NCBI RefSeq assembly: GCF_025630775.1
Contig: NZ_JAOSZE010000045.1
Span: 21,636 to 85,635, forward strand
DNA length: 64,000 nucleotides
Source: Actinoplanes sp. KI2
Lineage (GTDB): Bacteria > Actinomycetota > Actinomycetes > Mycobacteriales > Micromonosporaceae
Direction: 5' to 3'
The first letter of the stretch is position 1; each line of letters begins with the position of its first letter. Below, piece after piece: positions 1-8,043 of this stretch. Under the pieces are notes generated by a model. It searched no databases. It was not told the DNA's origin and worked only from the letters and a program-made list of their open reading frames with translations. Position numbers and translations under genes: made by a program.

Positions 1-2058
1 CTGCACTGGGGCGCCGACCTCGGCGACGGCTCGGCGGGGGAGCTGGCCGGCCTGGCCGCCGCGGCGACCCCCCAGCAGGTCACCAACGACATCGACACCG
101 TCGTGCCGGTCAGCCTCCTGCCGGAGCAGTCGGCCGGCTGGCTCGGCACGCCCGGCCTGACCGGCCACCGCGACGGCGCCGCGTTCTCCACCGCCTTCGC
201 CGTGGTCGGCCGGGAGGAGGACGCCGGGCGTCTCGTGGTGGCCGCGCGGGACGACGTGGCCGGCCTGGCCCTGCGGATCGAGCTGGAGATGACCGAATCC
301 GGGCTGGTGCGGCAGCGGGCGACGCTGACCAACGACCACGCCCTGTCGGCCTTCACGCTCGACGGGCTGATGGCCACGCTGCCGGTGCCGGCGCAGGCCA
401 CCGAGCTGCTCGACTTCACCGGGCGTCACCTGCGCGAACGTATCCCGCAGCGGCAGCCGTTCACGCTCGGCACGCGGCTGCGCGAGAACCGGCGCGGGCG
501 CACCGGCGCCGACGCCTCGATCGTGCTGGCCGCCGGGACGCCCGGGTTCGGCTTCGCGACCGGCGAGGTGTGGGGAATCCACGTGGCGTGGAGCGGGAAC
601 CACCGCACGCTCGCCGAGCGGACCGCGGCGGGCGTCGCGCTGCTCGGCGGGGGAGAGCTGCTGCTCGCCGGCGAGATGCGGCTGGCGCCCGGCGAGACGT
701 ACCGGGGTCCCTGGCTCTACGGGTCGTACGGCCGAGGGCTGGACCGGCTGTCCGAGCGGTTCCACCGTCACCTGCGGGCACGGCCGCAGCATCCGCGCTC
801 GCCCCGGCCGGTGATCGTCAACACCTGGGAGGCCGTCTACTTCAACCACGACCTGGCCAAGCTCACCGAGCTCGCCGACGTGGCCGCGCGGGTCGGCGCG
901 GAGCGGTTCGTGCTCGACGACGGCTGGTTCCGGCACCGCCGCGACGACCACGCCGGGCTGGGCGACTGGTACGTCGACGAGACGATCTGGCCGAAGGGCC
1001 TGCACCCCCTGGTCGACCACGTACGCGGGCTCGGGATGCAGTTCGGGCTCTGGTGCGAGCCTGAAATGATCAATACCGACTCGGACCTGGCCCGCGCCCA
1101 CCCGGGCTGGATCATGTCGACCGGCGGCCGGATGCCTCCCGAGGCCCGCCACCAGCAGGTCCTCGACCTGGGGCACCGGGAGGCGTACGACTACCTCCTC
1201 GAGCGCCTGGACGCGCTGCTCCGCGAGTACGACATCGCGTACCTGAAATGGGACCACAACCGCGACCTGATCGAAGCCGGTCATTCGCCCGGCGGCGAGG
1301 CGGGCGTCCACGTGCAGACCCGTCAGCTCTATCGGCTGCTCGACGACCTGCGCGCCCGGCACCCCGGCGTGGAGATCGAGTCGTGCTCCTCCGGCGGCTC
1401 GCGCGTCGACCTCGGCGTGCTGGAGCGCACCGACCGGGTCTGGGCCAGCGACTGCAACGACGCGCTGGAACGGCAGCACATCCAGCGCTGGACCGGCACC
1501 CTCCTGCCGCCGGAGCTGATCGGCGCCCACGTCGGGCCCACGGTCTCGCACACCACCGGGCGCGTGCACACCCTCGATTTCCGGGCCGGGACGGCGCTGT
1601 TCGGCCACTTCGGGATCGAATGGGACCTCACCGAGGTCGGCGAGGACGAGCGCGAGCGGCTGGCCGCCTGGGTGCGGCTCTACAAACAGCTGCGCGGCCT
1701 CCTGCACGGCGGCACGGTGGTGCGCGCCGACCACCCGGATCCGGCGCTGTGGGTGCACGGCGTGGTCGCCGAGGACCGTTCGGAGGCCGTCTACGCGCTG
1801 GTGGCCATGGCCACCGGCGTGGCGTCGCCGCCGGGGCGGGTGCGGCTGCCCGGCCTGGACCCGGACGCGGTCTACCACGTCACCCCGCTGGCCCCCGGCG
1901 ACCGGCCGCAGGGCCCCACCCGGCATTCGCTCGGCTGGTGGGCCGGCGGTGTCGCCCTGACCGGCCGGATGCTGGCGGTCGCCGGGGTGCAGGCGCCGGT
2001 GCAGTTCCCGGAACGACTGGTGCTGATCCGCGCCGAGCGGGTCGAGGTCGGTGACTGA
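1..2058 (+). CDS. Alpha-galactosidase, GH36 family (5' end lies outside the window)
   Basis: The reading frame is open from base 1, so the start lies upstream; the visible N-terminus LHWGADLG is the usual beginning of the GH36 beta-sandwich domain. Family markers follow in order: WEAVYFNHD, FVLDDGWF, GLWCEPEMIN, then YLKWDHNRD with the nucleophile Asp codon at 1252-1254, ESCSSGGSRVD, and RVWASDCNDA with the acid/base Asp near 1450. No signal peptide can be judged, but bacterial enzymes of this type are usually cytoplasmic and hydrolyse alpha-1,6-galactosides such as melibiose and raffinose. It is a different family from the secreted GH27 alpha-galactosidase near 54 kb. The next gene starts 139 bp downstream and looks unrelated. 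Confidence 0.93.
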   Translation: MHWGADLGDGSAGELAGLAAAATPQQVTNDIDTVVPVSLLPEQSAGWLGTPGLTGHRDGAAFSTAFAVVGREEDAGRLVVAARDDVAGLALRIELEMTESGLVRQRATLTNDHALSAFTLDGLMATLPVPAQATELLDFTGRHLRERIPQRQPFTLGTRLRENRRGRTGADASIVLAAGTPGFGFATGEVWGIHVAWSGNHRTLAERTAAGVALLGGGELLLAGEMRLAPGETYRGPWLYGSYGRGLDRLSERFHRHLRARPQHPRSPRPVIVNTWEAVYFNHDLAKLTELADVAARVGAERFVLDDGWFRHRRDDHAGLGDWYVDETIWPKGLHPLVDHVRGLGMQFGLWCEPEMINTDSDLARAHPGWIMSTGGRMPPEARHQQVLDLGHREAYDYLLERLDALLREYDIAYLKWDHNRDLIEAGHSPGGEAGVHVQTRQLYRLLDDLRARHPGVEIESCSSGGSRVDLGVLERTDRVWASDCNDALERQHIQRWTGTLLPPELIGAHVGPTVSHTTGRVHTLDFRAGTALFGHFGIEWDLTEVGEDERERLAAWVRLYKQLRGLLHGGTVVRADHPDPALWVHGVVAEDRSEAVYALVAMATGVASPPGRVRLPGLDPDAVYHVTPLAPGDRPQGPTRHSLGWWAGGVALTGRMLAVAGVQAPVQFPERLVLIRAERVEVGD

Positions 2059-2197
2059 GAGATCAACGTCACGCCGTGGTCCGGCCTGGCGGCCGAACAG
2101 TTCTAACGTCCCGCAGTCGACCGGCCGATGAGGCGGACGAGCATCGAAGGGCGGTGCGGGCCGTTCGGCTCGGATCGGGGCGAAGGAGCAACATTCC

Positions 2198-3859
2198 ATG
2201 GACAGCGTGAATCCTGCGGAGGCTGTCGCGTCCGGCCGCCGGGGCCTGCGGCAGTTCCTCGCCGACCTGTCCGTCGCGCACAAGATCACCACCGCGATCG
2301 TGCTCATCGGGATCGTCGCCGGGCTGGTCTCGTCGTATGCGCTGGTCCAGCTGCACGGCATGAGCACGAAGCTCGACGCGATGCACCGCGAGAATCTCGG
2401 CAACGTCGTGCTGCTCGACGAGGTCCGGCACGGCGTCCAGAACATGAACGGCAACATCGGCTCGTTCGTCGCGGTCCGCGACGACGCCAGCCGCCAGGTC
2501 TTCGCCGACAAGCTGTTCGCCAACGCCAAGGACCTGGACAAGGTCTTCACCACCTACCGCTCCGGGCTGGCCGCCGACGACTCGCGACAGCACGAGGCCG
2601 CCGCGTTCCGCGCCGCCTTCGACGCCTATCTCAAGATCGGCCAGGTGGCGGTGCAGCGCGGCGCGGAAGCCGCGAAACTCCCCGGCGGCTTGGGCGCCGC
2701 CGCCGGCTACGACGACCTGATCAAGACCGCCTACCAGGCCGGCGGCACGCTCGACGACGCCCTCGCCGCACTGGTCAAGGCCGAGGTCAAGGCGGCGGAC
2801 GTAGCCGCGACCCAGGGCCAGGCCGCCTACCGTAAGGGCTTCAACCTGACCCTCGGTCTGCTCGCCGCCGGGCTGCTGTTCGCGCTGGCGCTCACGACCT
2901 GGGCGATCAAGATGCTCAACTTCCGGATCCGGCTGTTGTTCCAGGGCCTCGAGGACACCGCGTCCGGTGATTTCACCAACGAGATTCCGGTCACCTGCGC
3001 CGACGAGATGGGCATGATGGCCGCCAAGCTCAACCGCACGATCGCGCTGATGCGCCGGGTCATGAACGGCGTGTCGTCGGGCGCCGACCACATCGCCTCC
3101 AGTTCGCAGCAGCTGGCCCAGGCCACCGAGGAGATCGCGACGCAGGCCGAGTCGGGCAGCGCGCGGGCCGCCGACGCCGCGAGCGCCGCCGATCAGGTGT
3201 CCGGCAACCTGCAGACCGTCGCGTCGGGCGCCGAGGAGATGGGCGCCTCGATCCGGGCCATCGCGCACAGCGCCGGACAGGGCGCCGAGGTGGCCGCCAA
3301 GGCCGTCGACGCGGCCCGCGCGACCACCGAGACGGTGGCCAGCCTGGGCGCCTCGTCCGCGCAGATCGGCAGCGTCGTCAAGACCATCACCATGATCGCC
3401 GAGCAGACCAATCTGCTCGCCCTCAACGCCACCATCGAGGCGGCCCGGGCGGGTGACGCGGGCAAGGGCTTCGCGGTCGTCGCCGGCGAGGTCAAGGATC
3501 TCGCGCAGGAGACCGCCAAGGCGACCGAGGACATCTCCATGCGGGTCGAGGCCATCCAGGCCGACACCGAACGCGCGGTGGACGCCATCGCCGAGATCAG
3601 CGAGATCATCGCCCAGATCAACGACTTCCAGACCGCGATCGCCGCCTCGGTCGAGGAGCAGACCGCGACCACGGCGGAGATGAACCGCAACGTCACCGAG
3701 GCGGCAGCGGGCGGCTCCGAGATCGCGAGCAGCGTCGGCCTGGTCGCGGAGGCCGCCCAGAGCACCGCGGCCGGTGTCGACCGCAGCCGTGCGGCCGCGG
3801 TCGCCCTCGCCGACGTGTCCGAGCAGCTTCGCGAGAGCATCGCCGACTACCGGTACTGA
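2198..3859 (+). CDS. Methyl-accepting chemotaxis protein
   Basis: This 553-residue transmembrane receptor has an N-terminal membrane segment (about residues 28-50), an extracytoplasmic helical sensor of about 160 residues, a second membrane segment (about 215-238), a HAMP domain and a long cytoplasmic coiled coil. The signalling tip is canonical (EQTNLLALNATIEAARAGD, then GKGFAVVAGEVKDLAQET). An AAGGAG ribosome site sits 9 bases before the ATG. Family members relay ligand binding to CheA/CheW, but no cheA or cheW lies in the window, so the partner must be elsewhere. The sensor has no recognisable ligand-binding motif; it resembles a four-helix bundle. A second receptor lies at 23.2 kb. Confidence 0.95.
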   Translation: MDSVNPAEAVASGRRGLRQFLADLSVAHKITTAIVLIGIVAGLVSSYALVQLHGMSTKLDAMHRENLGNVVLLDEVRHGVQNMNGNIGSFVAVRDDASRQVFADKLFANAKDLDKVFTTYRSGLAADDSRQHEAAAFRAAFDAYLKIGQVAVQRGAEAAKLPGGLGAAAGYDDLIKTAYQAGGTLDDALAALVKAEVKAADVAATQGQAAYRKGFNLTLGLLAAGLLFALALTTWAIKMLNFRIRLLFQGLEDTASGDFTNEIPVTCADEMGMMAAKLNRTIALMRRVMNGVSSGADHIASSSQQLAQATEEIATQAESGSARAADAASAADQVSGNLQTVASGAEEMGASIRAIAHSAGQGAEVAAKAVDAARATTETVASLGASSAQIGSVVKTITMIAEQTNLLALNATIEAARAGDAGKGFAVVAGEVKDLAQETAKATEDISMRVEAIQADTERAVDAIAEISEIIAQINDFQTAIAASVEEQTATTAEMNRNVTEAAAGGSEIASSVGLVAEAAQSTAAGVDRSRAAAVALADVSEQLRESIADYRY

Positions 3860-3886
3860 GCGGGCGCCGGCCGGCGTCGTCGACGG

Positions 3887-4351
3887 TCAGGGCTGGTAGG
3901 GCGGTGCGACGCCCCAGCCCCAGTGCGGAACCGGGGCGTCGCGGAGCACGTCCGCGCCGGGTTGCGAGTTCTGCCGGGCCAGCCGGGTGCCCCACTCGAT
4001 GTAGGCGAGGAACGCGGCCCGGAACTCCGGATCGTCCGGCAGGCCGGCCTCGTCGGCGGCGTCCTGGATGAGGTTCACCCAGCGGCGGCGCTGCGGCTCG
4101 GTGATCGCCATTCCGATGTGCTTGGCCACCATGTGCGGATAGCCCCCGTGCTCCTTCGTGTACGTCGCCGGGCCGCCGAACACCTCGGCCAGCCAGATCG
4201 CCACGCTGCGGGCGTGCGTCGGCGACATCCGCTCGAACAGCGGTGCCAGCAGGTCGTCGGTGATCACCCGCGCATAGAACGCGTCGGTCAGCCGCGTGAA
4301 CGCGTCGAGGCCACCGGCCCACTCGTACAACGTCGGTGTCGTCTCCGTCAT
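3887..4351 (-). CDS. glbO: Group II truncated haemoglobin
   Basis: The 154-residue product (from MTETTPTLYEWAGG) has the 2-on-2 globin pattern: the AGGLDAFTRLTDAFYARV helix, GGPATYTKEHGGYPHM, the proximal His in MVAKHIGMAI, and Trp in RRRWVNL typical of group II. Such proteins bind O2 and are linked to oxidative or nitrosative stress handling in actinobacteria. A longer reading frame runs upstream, but the extra 47 residues are not globin-like and would cross the promoter of the divergent regulator, so the ATG at 4351 is chosen. It is divergent from an HxlR-type regulator with only 55 bp between them and an inverted repeat in the gap, so control by that regulator is likely. Confidence 0.9.
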   Translation of the reverse strand: MTETTPTLYEWAGGLDAFTRLTDAFYARVITDDLLAPLFERMSPTHARSVAIWLAEVFGGPATYTKEHGGYPHMVAKHIGMAITEPQRRRWVNLIQDAADEAGLPDDPEFRAAFLAYIEWGTRLARQNSQPGADVLRDAPVPHWGWGVAPPYQP

Positions 4352-4390
4352 GACCGTCAGCTCATCAGCCGGGCCGATCGCTCCACAAGT

Positions 4391-4408
4391 ACGCACATAA
4401 TGGTGCGT
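4391..4408. promoter_or_regulatory. Inverted repeat and -10 element between glbO and the HxlR gene
   Basis: ACGCAC, six bases, then GTGCGT form a perfect dyad. A CATAAT hexamer (4395-4400) lies inside it and ends six bases before the GTG start at 4407, the spacing expected for a leaderless transcript. The dyad covers this putative -10 and start, so a bound regulator would block its own gene. The divergent glbO start is only 40 bp away. Confidence 0.55.
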
Positions 4409-4739
4409 GCCCAAGCGATACAGCTGCCCGGTCGAGCTGACCGTCGACGTGGTCGGCGGCCGGTGGCGCACGGTGATCCTGGCCCGGCTCAAGGAGGGCG
4501 TGCACCGCTACGGCGAGTTGCGCCGCCGCACGCCCGGCATCAGCGAGAAGATGCTCAGCCAGCGCCTGCGCGAGCTCGAGGCCGACGGCCTGGTGGTCCG
4601 CCGCGATCACGGCACGGTCCCGCCGCACGTCGAGTACGAGCTGACCGAGGAGGGTCGCAGCCTCGCCCCGGTCCTGCAGGCCATGTACGACTGGGGCGTG
4701 GCCCGCGCCGCCCGCACCGGCGCCGACGTCGGCGACTGA
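4407..4739 (+). CDS. HxlR-family winged-helix transcriptional regulator
   Basis: The 110-residue protein has the compact HxlR fold: the CPVELTVDVVGGRW opening with a Cys at residue 7, the recognition region YGELRRRTPGISEKMLSQRL, and the wing (LEADGLVVRRDHG). Members often sense oxidants or electrophiles through the N-terminal Cys and repress adjacent redox genes; whether this Cys is used is inference. The start is a GTG with no ribosome site but with a -10-like hexamer six bases upstream, suggesting a leaderless mRNA. It is divergent from the truncated haemoglobin gene, which is its most likely target. Confidence 0.88.
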   Translation: MPKRYSCPVELTVDVVGGRWRTVILARLKEGVHRYGELRRRTPGISEKMLSQRLRELEADGLVVRRDHGTVPPHVEYELTEEGRSLAPVLQAMYDWGVARAARTGADVGD

Positions 4740-4775
4740 AGTCCGGCCTGTCACATCTAGCGCTCTCGATGGAAA

Positions 4776-4787
4776 ACTGTTAAGAAT
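4776..4787. promoter_or_regulatory. Possible degenerate operator upstream of the first chitinase
   Basis: ACTGTTAAGAAT matches the left eight bases (ACTGTTAA) of the perfect palindrome found before the second chitinase at 6222-6233, but the right half has decayed. It lies 36 bases before the ATG. It would be a weak site at best. Confidence 0.3.
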
Positions 4788-4823
4788 GTGACCAGTTTCC
4801 GGAGCGCGTGACAGGGAGTCACC

Positions 4824-6110
4824 ATGAGAGCTCGACGACGGATCGTTGCGGTCATTGCCGGTGCGGCATGCGCGGTGGGCCTGGTGGTGGCGTTCGCACC
4901 CAGCGGGTATGCCGCGATCAACGCCGCCGCGGTCGCGTGTTCGGCGCCGGCCTGGGCCGAGGGCAACACCTACACGGCCGGGCAGCAGGTGACCTATCAG
5001 GGCCACCTCTACACCGCGCTGGTCACGCACACCGCCTGGCCGGGAGCGGGCTGGAACCCGGCCTCGACTCCGTCGCTGTGGAGGGACGAAGGGGCGTGCA
5101 GCGGGACACCCACGACCCCGCCCACCACGCCGCCGACGACGTCGCCCACCACGCCCCCGACGACCCCACCGACAACCCCGCCGACGACCCCGCCGGGTGG
5201 CGGCAGCTTCAAGGCGCCCGTCTACTTCATGCCGATCGAGAACAGCCCGCAGGACGTCGGCACGGCGATGTCCGCCTCCGGGGTGAAGTACTTCAACCTC
5301 GCCTTCGTCAACGACATCGGTGGCTGCACGCCCGGCTGGGGTCCGGGCCTGCCGGTGTCGTCCGATACCAGGGTCGCGTCGCTGATCAGCACCGTCCGCG
5401 CCCGGGGCGGCGACGTCTCGGTGTCGTTCGGCGGCTACCTCAGCAACGAGCTGGGGGCGAGCTGCGGGAGTGCGAGCTCACTGGCGAACGCCTACCAAGC
5501 GGTGATCAACAAGTACGGCCTCACCCGGCTCGACTTCGACTGGGAGGGCGACGACATCGACGCGAACATGGACGTGCGGATGGGCGCCCTGCGCATCCTG
5601 CAGGACAACGCGCGGTCGGCCGGCCGTCAGCTGCACCTGACGCTGACCGTACCGATGACCACGATCGGCTTCTCCGGCTCGGACACCGACGAGATCAACC
5701 AGGCCAAGTCGCACGGCGTCACCTTCGACCTGATCAACATCATGGCCTTCGACTACGGGCTGACCAACGCCTCGACCATGACCGACAGCGTCAAGCTGGT
5801 CGCCACGGCGGCGAAGAACCAGATGAAGACGCTGTTCGGGTACGACGACGCCACCGCCTACGCCCACTTGGGCCTGCAGCTGATGAACGGGCACACCGAC
5901 CAGCCGAGCGAGCTGTTCCTGCAGTCCGACTTCACCAACCTGCTCGCGTACGCCCGGGCCAACCACTTCGGCTGGCTGTCCTACTGGTCACTCAACCGGG
6001 ACCGCGCCTGCGACCCGAGCGTGCCGCACAACTGGGCCGACGGCACCTGCAGCAGTGTCAGCCAGAACGACTGGGACTTCACCAAGATCGTCGCGCAGTA
6101 CAACGGCTGA
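4824..6110 (+). CDS. Secreted chitinase, GH18, with N-terminal CBM5-type module
   Basis: This 428-residue exported enzyme starts with a signal peptide (MRARRRIV, then a hydrophobic stretch to about residue 30). A small chitin-binding module follows (AWAEGNTYTAGQQVTYQG to about residue 90), then a Thr/Pro linker of TTPPTTPP units (about 95-125), then the GH18 barrel. The catalytic strand reads LDFDWEG; its D-x-D-x-E core is intact, while the first Asp of the longer DxxDxDxE motif is replaced by Thr. The predicted role is extracellular hydrolysis of chitin. The next gene is another GH18 enzyme with its binding module at the other end, so the two probably act together. A strong hairpin follows the stop. 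Confidence 0.93.
   Translation: MRARRRIVAVIAGAACAVGLVVAFAPSGYAAINAAAVACSAPAWAEGNTYTAGQQVTYQGHLYTALVTHTAWPGAGWNPASTPSLWRDEGACSGTPTTPPTTPPTTSPTTPPTTPPTTPPTTPPGGGSFKAPVYFMPIENSPQDVGTAMSASGVKYFNLAFVNDIGGCTPGWGPGLPVSSDTRVASLISTVRARGGDVSVSFGGYLSNELGASCGSASSLANAYQAVINKYGLTRLDFDWEGDDIDANMDVRMGALRILQDNARSAGRQLHLTLTVPMTTIGFSGSDTDEINQAKSHGVTFDLINIMAFDYGLTNASTMTDSVKLVATAAKNQMKTLFGYDDATAYAHLGLQLMNGHTDQPSELFLQSDFTNLLAYARANHFGWLSYWSLNRDRACDPSVPHNWADGTCSSVSQNDWDFTKIVAQYNG
5105..5196 (+). repeat. Thr/Pro linker coding repeats, first chitinase
   Basis: Short in-frame repeats of CCGACGACCCC/ACGCCGCCC type encode alternating TTPP units that join the chitin-binding module to the catalytic barrel. The repeat is coding sequence and probably varies in length between strains by slippage. 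Confidence 0.75.
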
Positions 6111-6120
6111 CGACCGAACC

Positions 6121-6158
6121 GGCGCGGGCGGGGATCGGACTCGGTCCCCGCCCGCGCC
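6121..6158. terminator. Strong hairpin after the first chitinase
   Basis: A perfect 14-bp stem (GGCGCGGGCGGGGA with TCCCCGCCCGCGCC) closes a 10-base loop 10 bases after the stop codon. No T-run follows, as is common in actinobacteria. It should separate the two chitinase transcripts, which fits the second chitinase having its own promoter just downstream. Confidence 0.8.
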
Positions 6159-6175
6159 GTGTTCGGCGGCAGGCG

Positions 6176-6204
6176 TTGACATCGATGACTATCGACCTTA
6201 CGGT
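6176..6204 (+). promoter_or_regulatory. Sigma-70-type promoter of the second chitinase
   Basis: TTGACA (6176-6181) and TACGGT (6199-6204) are separated by exactly 17 bases, matching the main vegetative consensus with the -10 in TAnnnT form. The inferred transcription start is near 6211. A perfect palindrome lies just downstream. Confidence 0.6.
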
Positions 6205-6221
6205 GTGGACAAGTAATAAAG

Positions 6222-6233
6222 ACTGTTAACAGT
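6222..6233. promoter_or_regulatory. Palindromic operator candidate of the second chitinase
   Basis: ACTGTTAACAGT is a perfect 12-bp palindrome about 11-22 bases downstream of the inferred transcription start, a usual position for a repressor that blocks elongation or promoter clearance. It does not resemble the DasR site known from Streptomyces chitinase genes, so another regulator is implied. Confidence 0.5.
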
Positions 6234-6278
6234 AAGGCGGCGCGCGCGCATACCTCGATGATCGGCGAGGAGGACAGC

Positions 6279-7997
6279 ATGCGAAGTCTCAAAACAGTTG
6301 TGGTCGGTGTCGGAGCCGTGTCCCTGCTCGCGATCGGCGTCGGAGCGGCCGCCGCGGCGCCTGCCATCGGGGCGGCGACCGCGCTGGCGAGCAGCGGCGG
6401 AGTGAAGATCGCGTACTACACACAGTGGAGCATGTATCAGAACGCCTTCTACCCGAAGAACCTCGACACCGAGGGGGTCGCGGCGAAGACCACCATCCTG
6501 CAGTACGCCTTCGAGAACATCGACCCGGTCAACCTGACCTGCTTCGAGACGACGAAGAGCACGACGCAGGGCGAGGCCGGCGAGAGCGACCCGAACGCGG
6601 GCGACGGCGCCGAGGACGAGTGGGCCGACTATCAGAAGCCGTTCGACGCGAGTATCAGCGTGGACGGGGTCGGCGACGCGTACAACACCCCGCTCGCCGG
6701 GCAGTTCGGGCAGCTCAAGAAGCTCAAGGCGAAGTATCCGAACCTGAAGATCCTGCTGAGCCTGGGCGGTTGGACGTACTCGAAGTACTTCTCCGACGTG
6801 GCGGCCACCGCGGCGTCCCGGCAGAAGTTCGTGTCCTCGTGCATCGACATGTTCATCAAGGGCAACCTGCCGATCCACGACGGCGTGCACGGCGGCACCG
6901 GGGTCGCCGCCGGCATCTTCGACGGATTCGACATCGACTGGGAATACCCCGGCTCGTCCGCGGGTCACCTCGGCAACCACTACTCGGCCAACGACACGGC
7001 CAACTACACCCTGCTGCTGGCCGCCTTCCGGTCCCAGCTGGACGCGCTGGGCGGCACCCACAGGCTGCTGACCGCCGCGCTTCCCGGCGGCGCCGACAAG
7101 ATCGCCAAGATCGAGACCAGCAGGATCGGCCAGTATCTCGACTACGGCAACGTGATGACCTTCGATGACCACGGTGGCTTCTGGGAGCCCTCGGGCCCGA
7201 CCAACCACCAGACCGGTCTCTACACCTCGCCGAACGACCCGATGAAGCCGGTGCCGCCGGGCACCCAGAAATACTCGGTGAACGACCCGGTCCAGTCCTT
7301 CGTCAAGGGCGACCCGGCGTACGGGATTCCCGGCGGCTTCCCCGCCGCCAAGCTGACCATCGGCTACCCGATGTACTACCGCGGCTGGACCGGCGTACCG
7401 GCCGGCAACAACCACGGCCTGTACGGGTCGGCCACCGGTCCCGCCCCCGGCAACCCATTGTCCGGCAACGTGCGGGGCGTGTCGTACTACAAGGAGATCA
7501 AGAGCGTCGTGGACAACGACGCGTACTGGGACGACCTGGCCAAGGCGTCGTACTTCTACGACGGCACCAACTGGTGGAGCGGCGAGAACGCCCGATCCGT
7601 CCAGGCCAAGGCGGACTACCAGCACTGCCAGGGCCTGGCCGGGGCGATGGTCTACTCGCTCGAGGACGACGACCCGTCGATGTCGCTGTACAACCGCATC
7701 GTCAACGCCACCAACGGCGCGGCACCGGCCACCTGCACCACGCCGCCCACCGGCGGCCCGACCACGCCGCCCACCACCGGGCCGACCACGCCGCCCACCA
7801 CCGGGCCGACCACGCCGCCGACCACGCCGCCCACCACCGGCCCGGCGCAGTACCCGGCGTGGGAGGCGTACCACGCGTACGCCACCGGCGCGCTCGTCTC
7901 CTACAACGGAATCAACTACCAGTGCATCCAGGGGCACACCTCGCTGCCCGGCTGGGAACCGCCGAACGTGCCGGCCCTCTGGAAAGCGCTGAGCTGA
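6279..7997 (+). CDS. Secreted chitinase, GH18, with C-terminal CBM5-type module
   Basis: The ATG at 6279 is preferred over one seven codons upstream because a GGCGAGGAGG ribosome site lies just before it. The 572-residue product has a signal peptide (to about residue 30), a GH18 barrel beginning KIAYYTQWSMYQNAFYP, LLSLGGWTYSKYF, the complete active-site strand DGFDIDWEYPGS, and MTFDDHGGFWEPSG. A Thr/Pro/Gly linker follows, then a C-terminal chitin-binding module (YPAWEAYHAYATGALVSYNG to the end). The architecture is typical of Streptomyces ChiC/ChiA-like processive enzymes. It has its own promoter and operator, so it may be induced separately from the first chitinase. Confidence 0.94.
   Translation: MRSLKTVVVGVGAVSLLAIGVGAAAAAPAIGAATALASSGGVKIAYYTQWSMYQNAFYPKNLDTEGVAAKTTILQYAFENIDPVNLTCFETTKSTTQGEAGESDPNAGDGAEDEWADYQKPFDASISVDGVGDAYNTPLAGQFGQLKKLKAKYPNLKILLSLGGWTYSKYFSDVAATAASRQKFVSSCIDMFIKGNLPIHDGVHGGTGVAAGIFDGFDIDWEYPGSSAGHLGNHYSANDTANYTLLLAAFRSQLDALGGTHRLLTAALPGGADKIAKIETSRIGQYLDYGNVMTFDDHGGFWEPSGPTNHQTGLYTSPNDPMKPVPPGTQKYSVNDPVQSFVKGDPAYGIPGGFPAAKLTIGYPMYYRGWTGVPAGNNHGLYGSATGPAPGNPLSGNVRGVSYYKEIKSVVDNDAYWDDLAKASYFYDGTNWWSGENARSVQAKADYQHCQGLAGAMVYSLEDDDPSMSLYNRIVNATNGAAPATCTTPPTGGPTTPPTTGPTTPPTTGPTTPPTTPPTTGPAQYPAWEAYHAYATGALVSYNGINYQCIQGHTSLPGWEPPNVPALWKALS
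7741..7845 (+). repeat. Thr/Pro/Gly linker coding repeats, second chitinase
   Basis: Repeats built on ACCACGCCGCCCACCACC encode TTPPTTGP units between the GH18 barrel and the chitin-binding module. The copies are nearly identical, pointing to recent tandem expansion. Confidence 0.75.
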
Positions 7998-8006
7998 ACC
8001 ACCGGT

Positions 8007-8038
8007 GGGGCGGGGCCGCGCCTCCGCGGTCCCGCCCC
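8007..8038. terminator. Bidirectional hairpin between chitinase and FMN reductase
   Basis: A 14-bp G/C stem (GGGGCGGGGCCGCG with CGCGGTCCCGCCCC, one G-T wobble) closes a four-base loop. It lies between two converging genes, ten bases past the chitinase stop and six bases from the reductase stop, so it can serve both. Confidence 0.8.
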
Positions 8039-8043
8039 GCCCG

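Noticed and set aside
3865..3876. CGCCGGCCGGCG palindrome between the first chemoreceptor and glbO as a terminator
   Set aside because: It has no loop and is a common chance palindrome at this GC content.
4740..4823. DasR-type operator before the first chitinase
   Set aside because: No ACTGGTCTAGACCAGT-like sequence is present here or before the second chitinase.
7741..7845. Regularly spaced repeats considered as a CRISPR-like array
   Set aside because: The repeats are in frame, directly adjacent without unique spacers, and encode a Thr/Pro linker.
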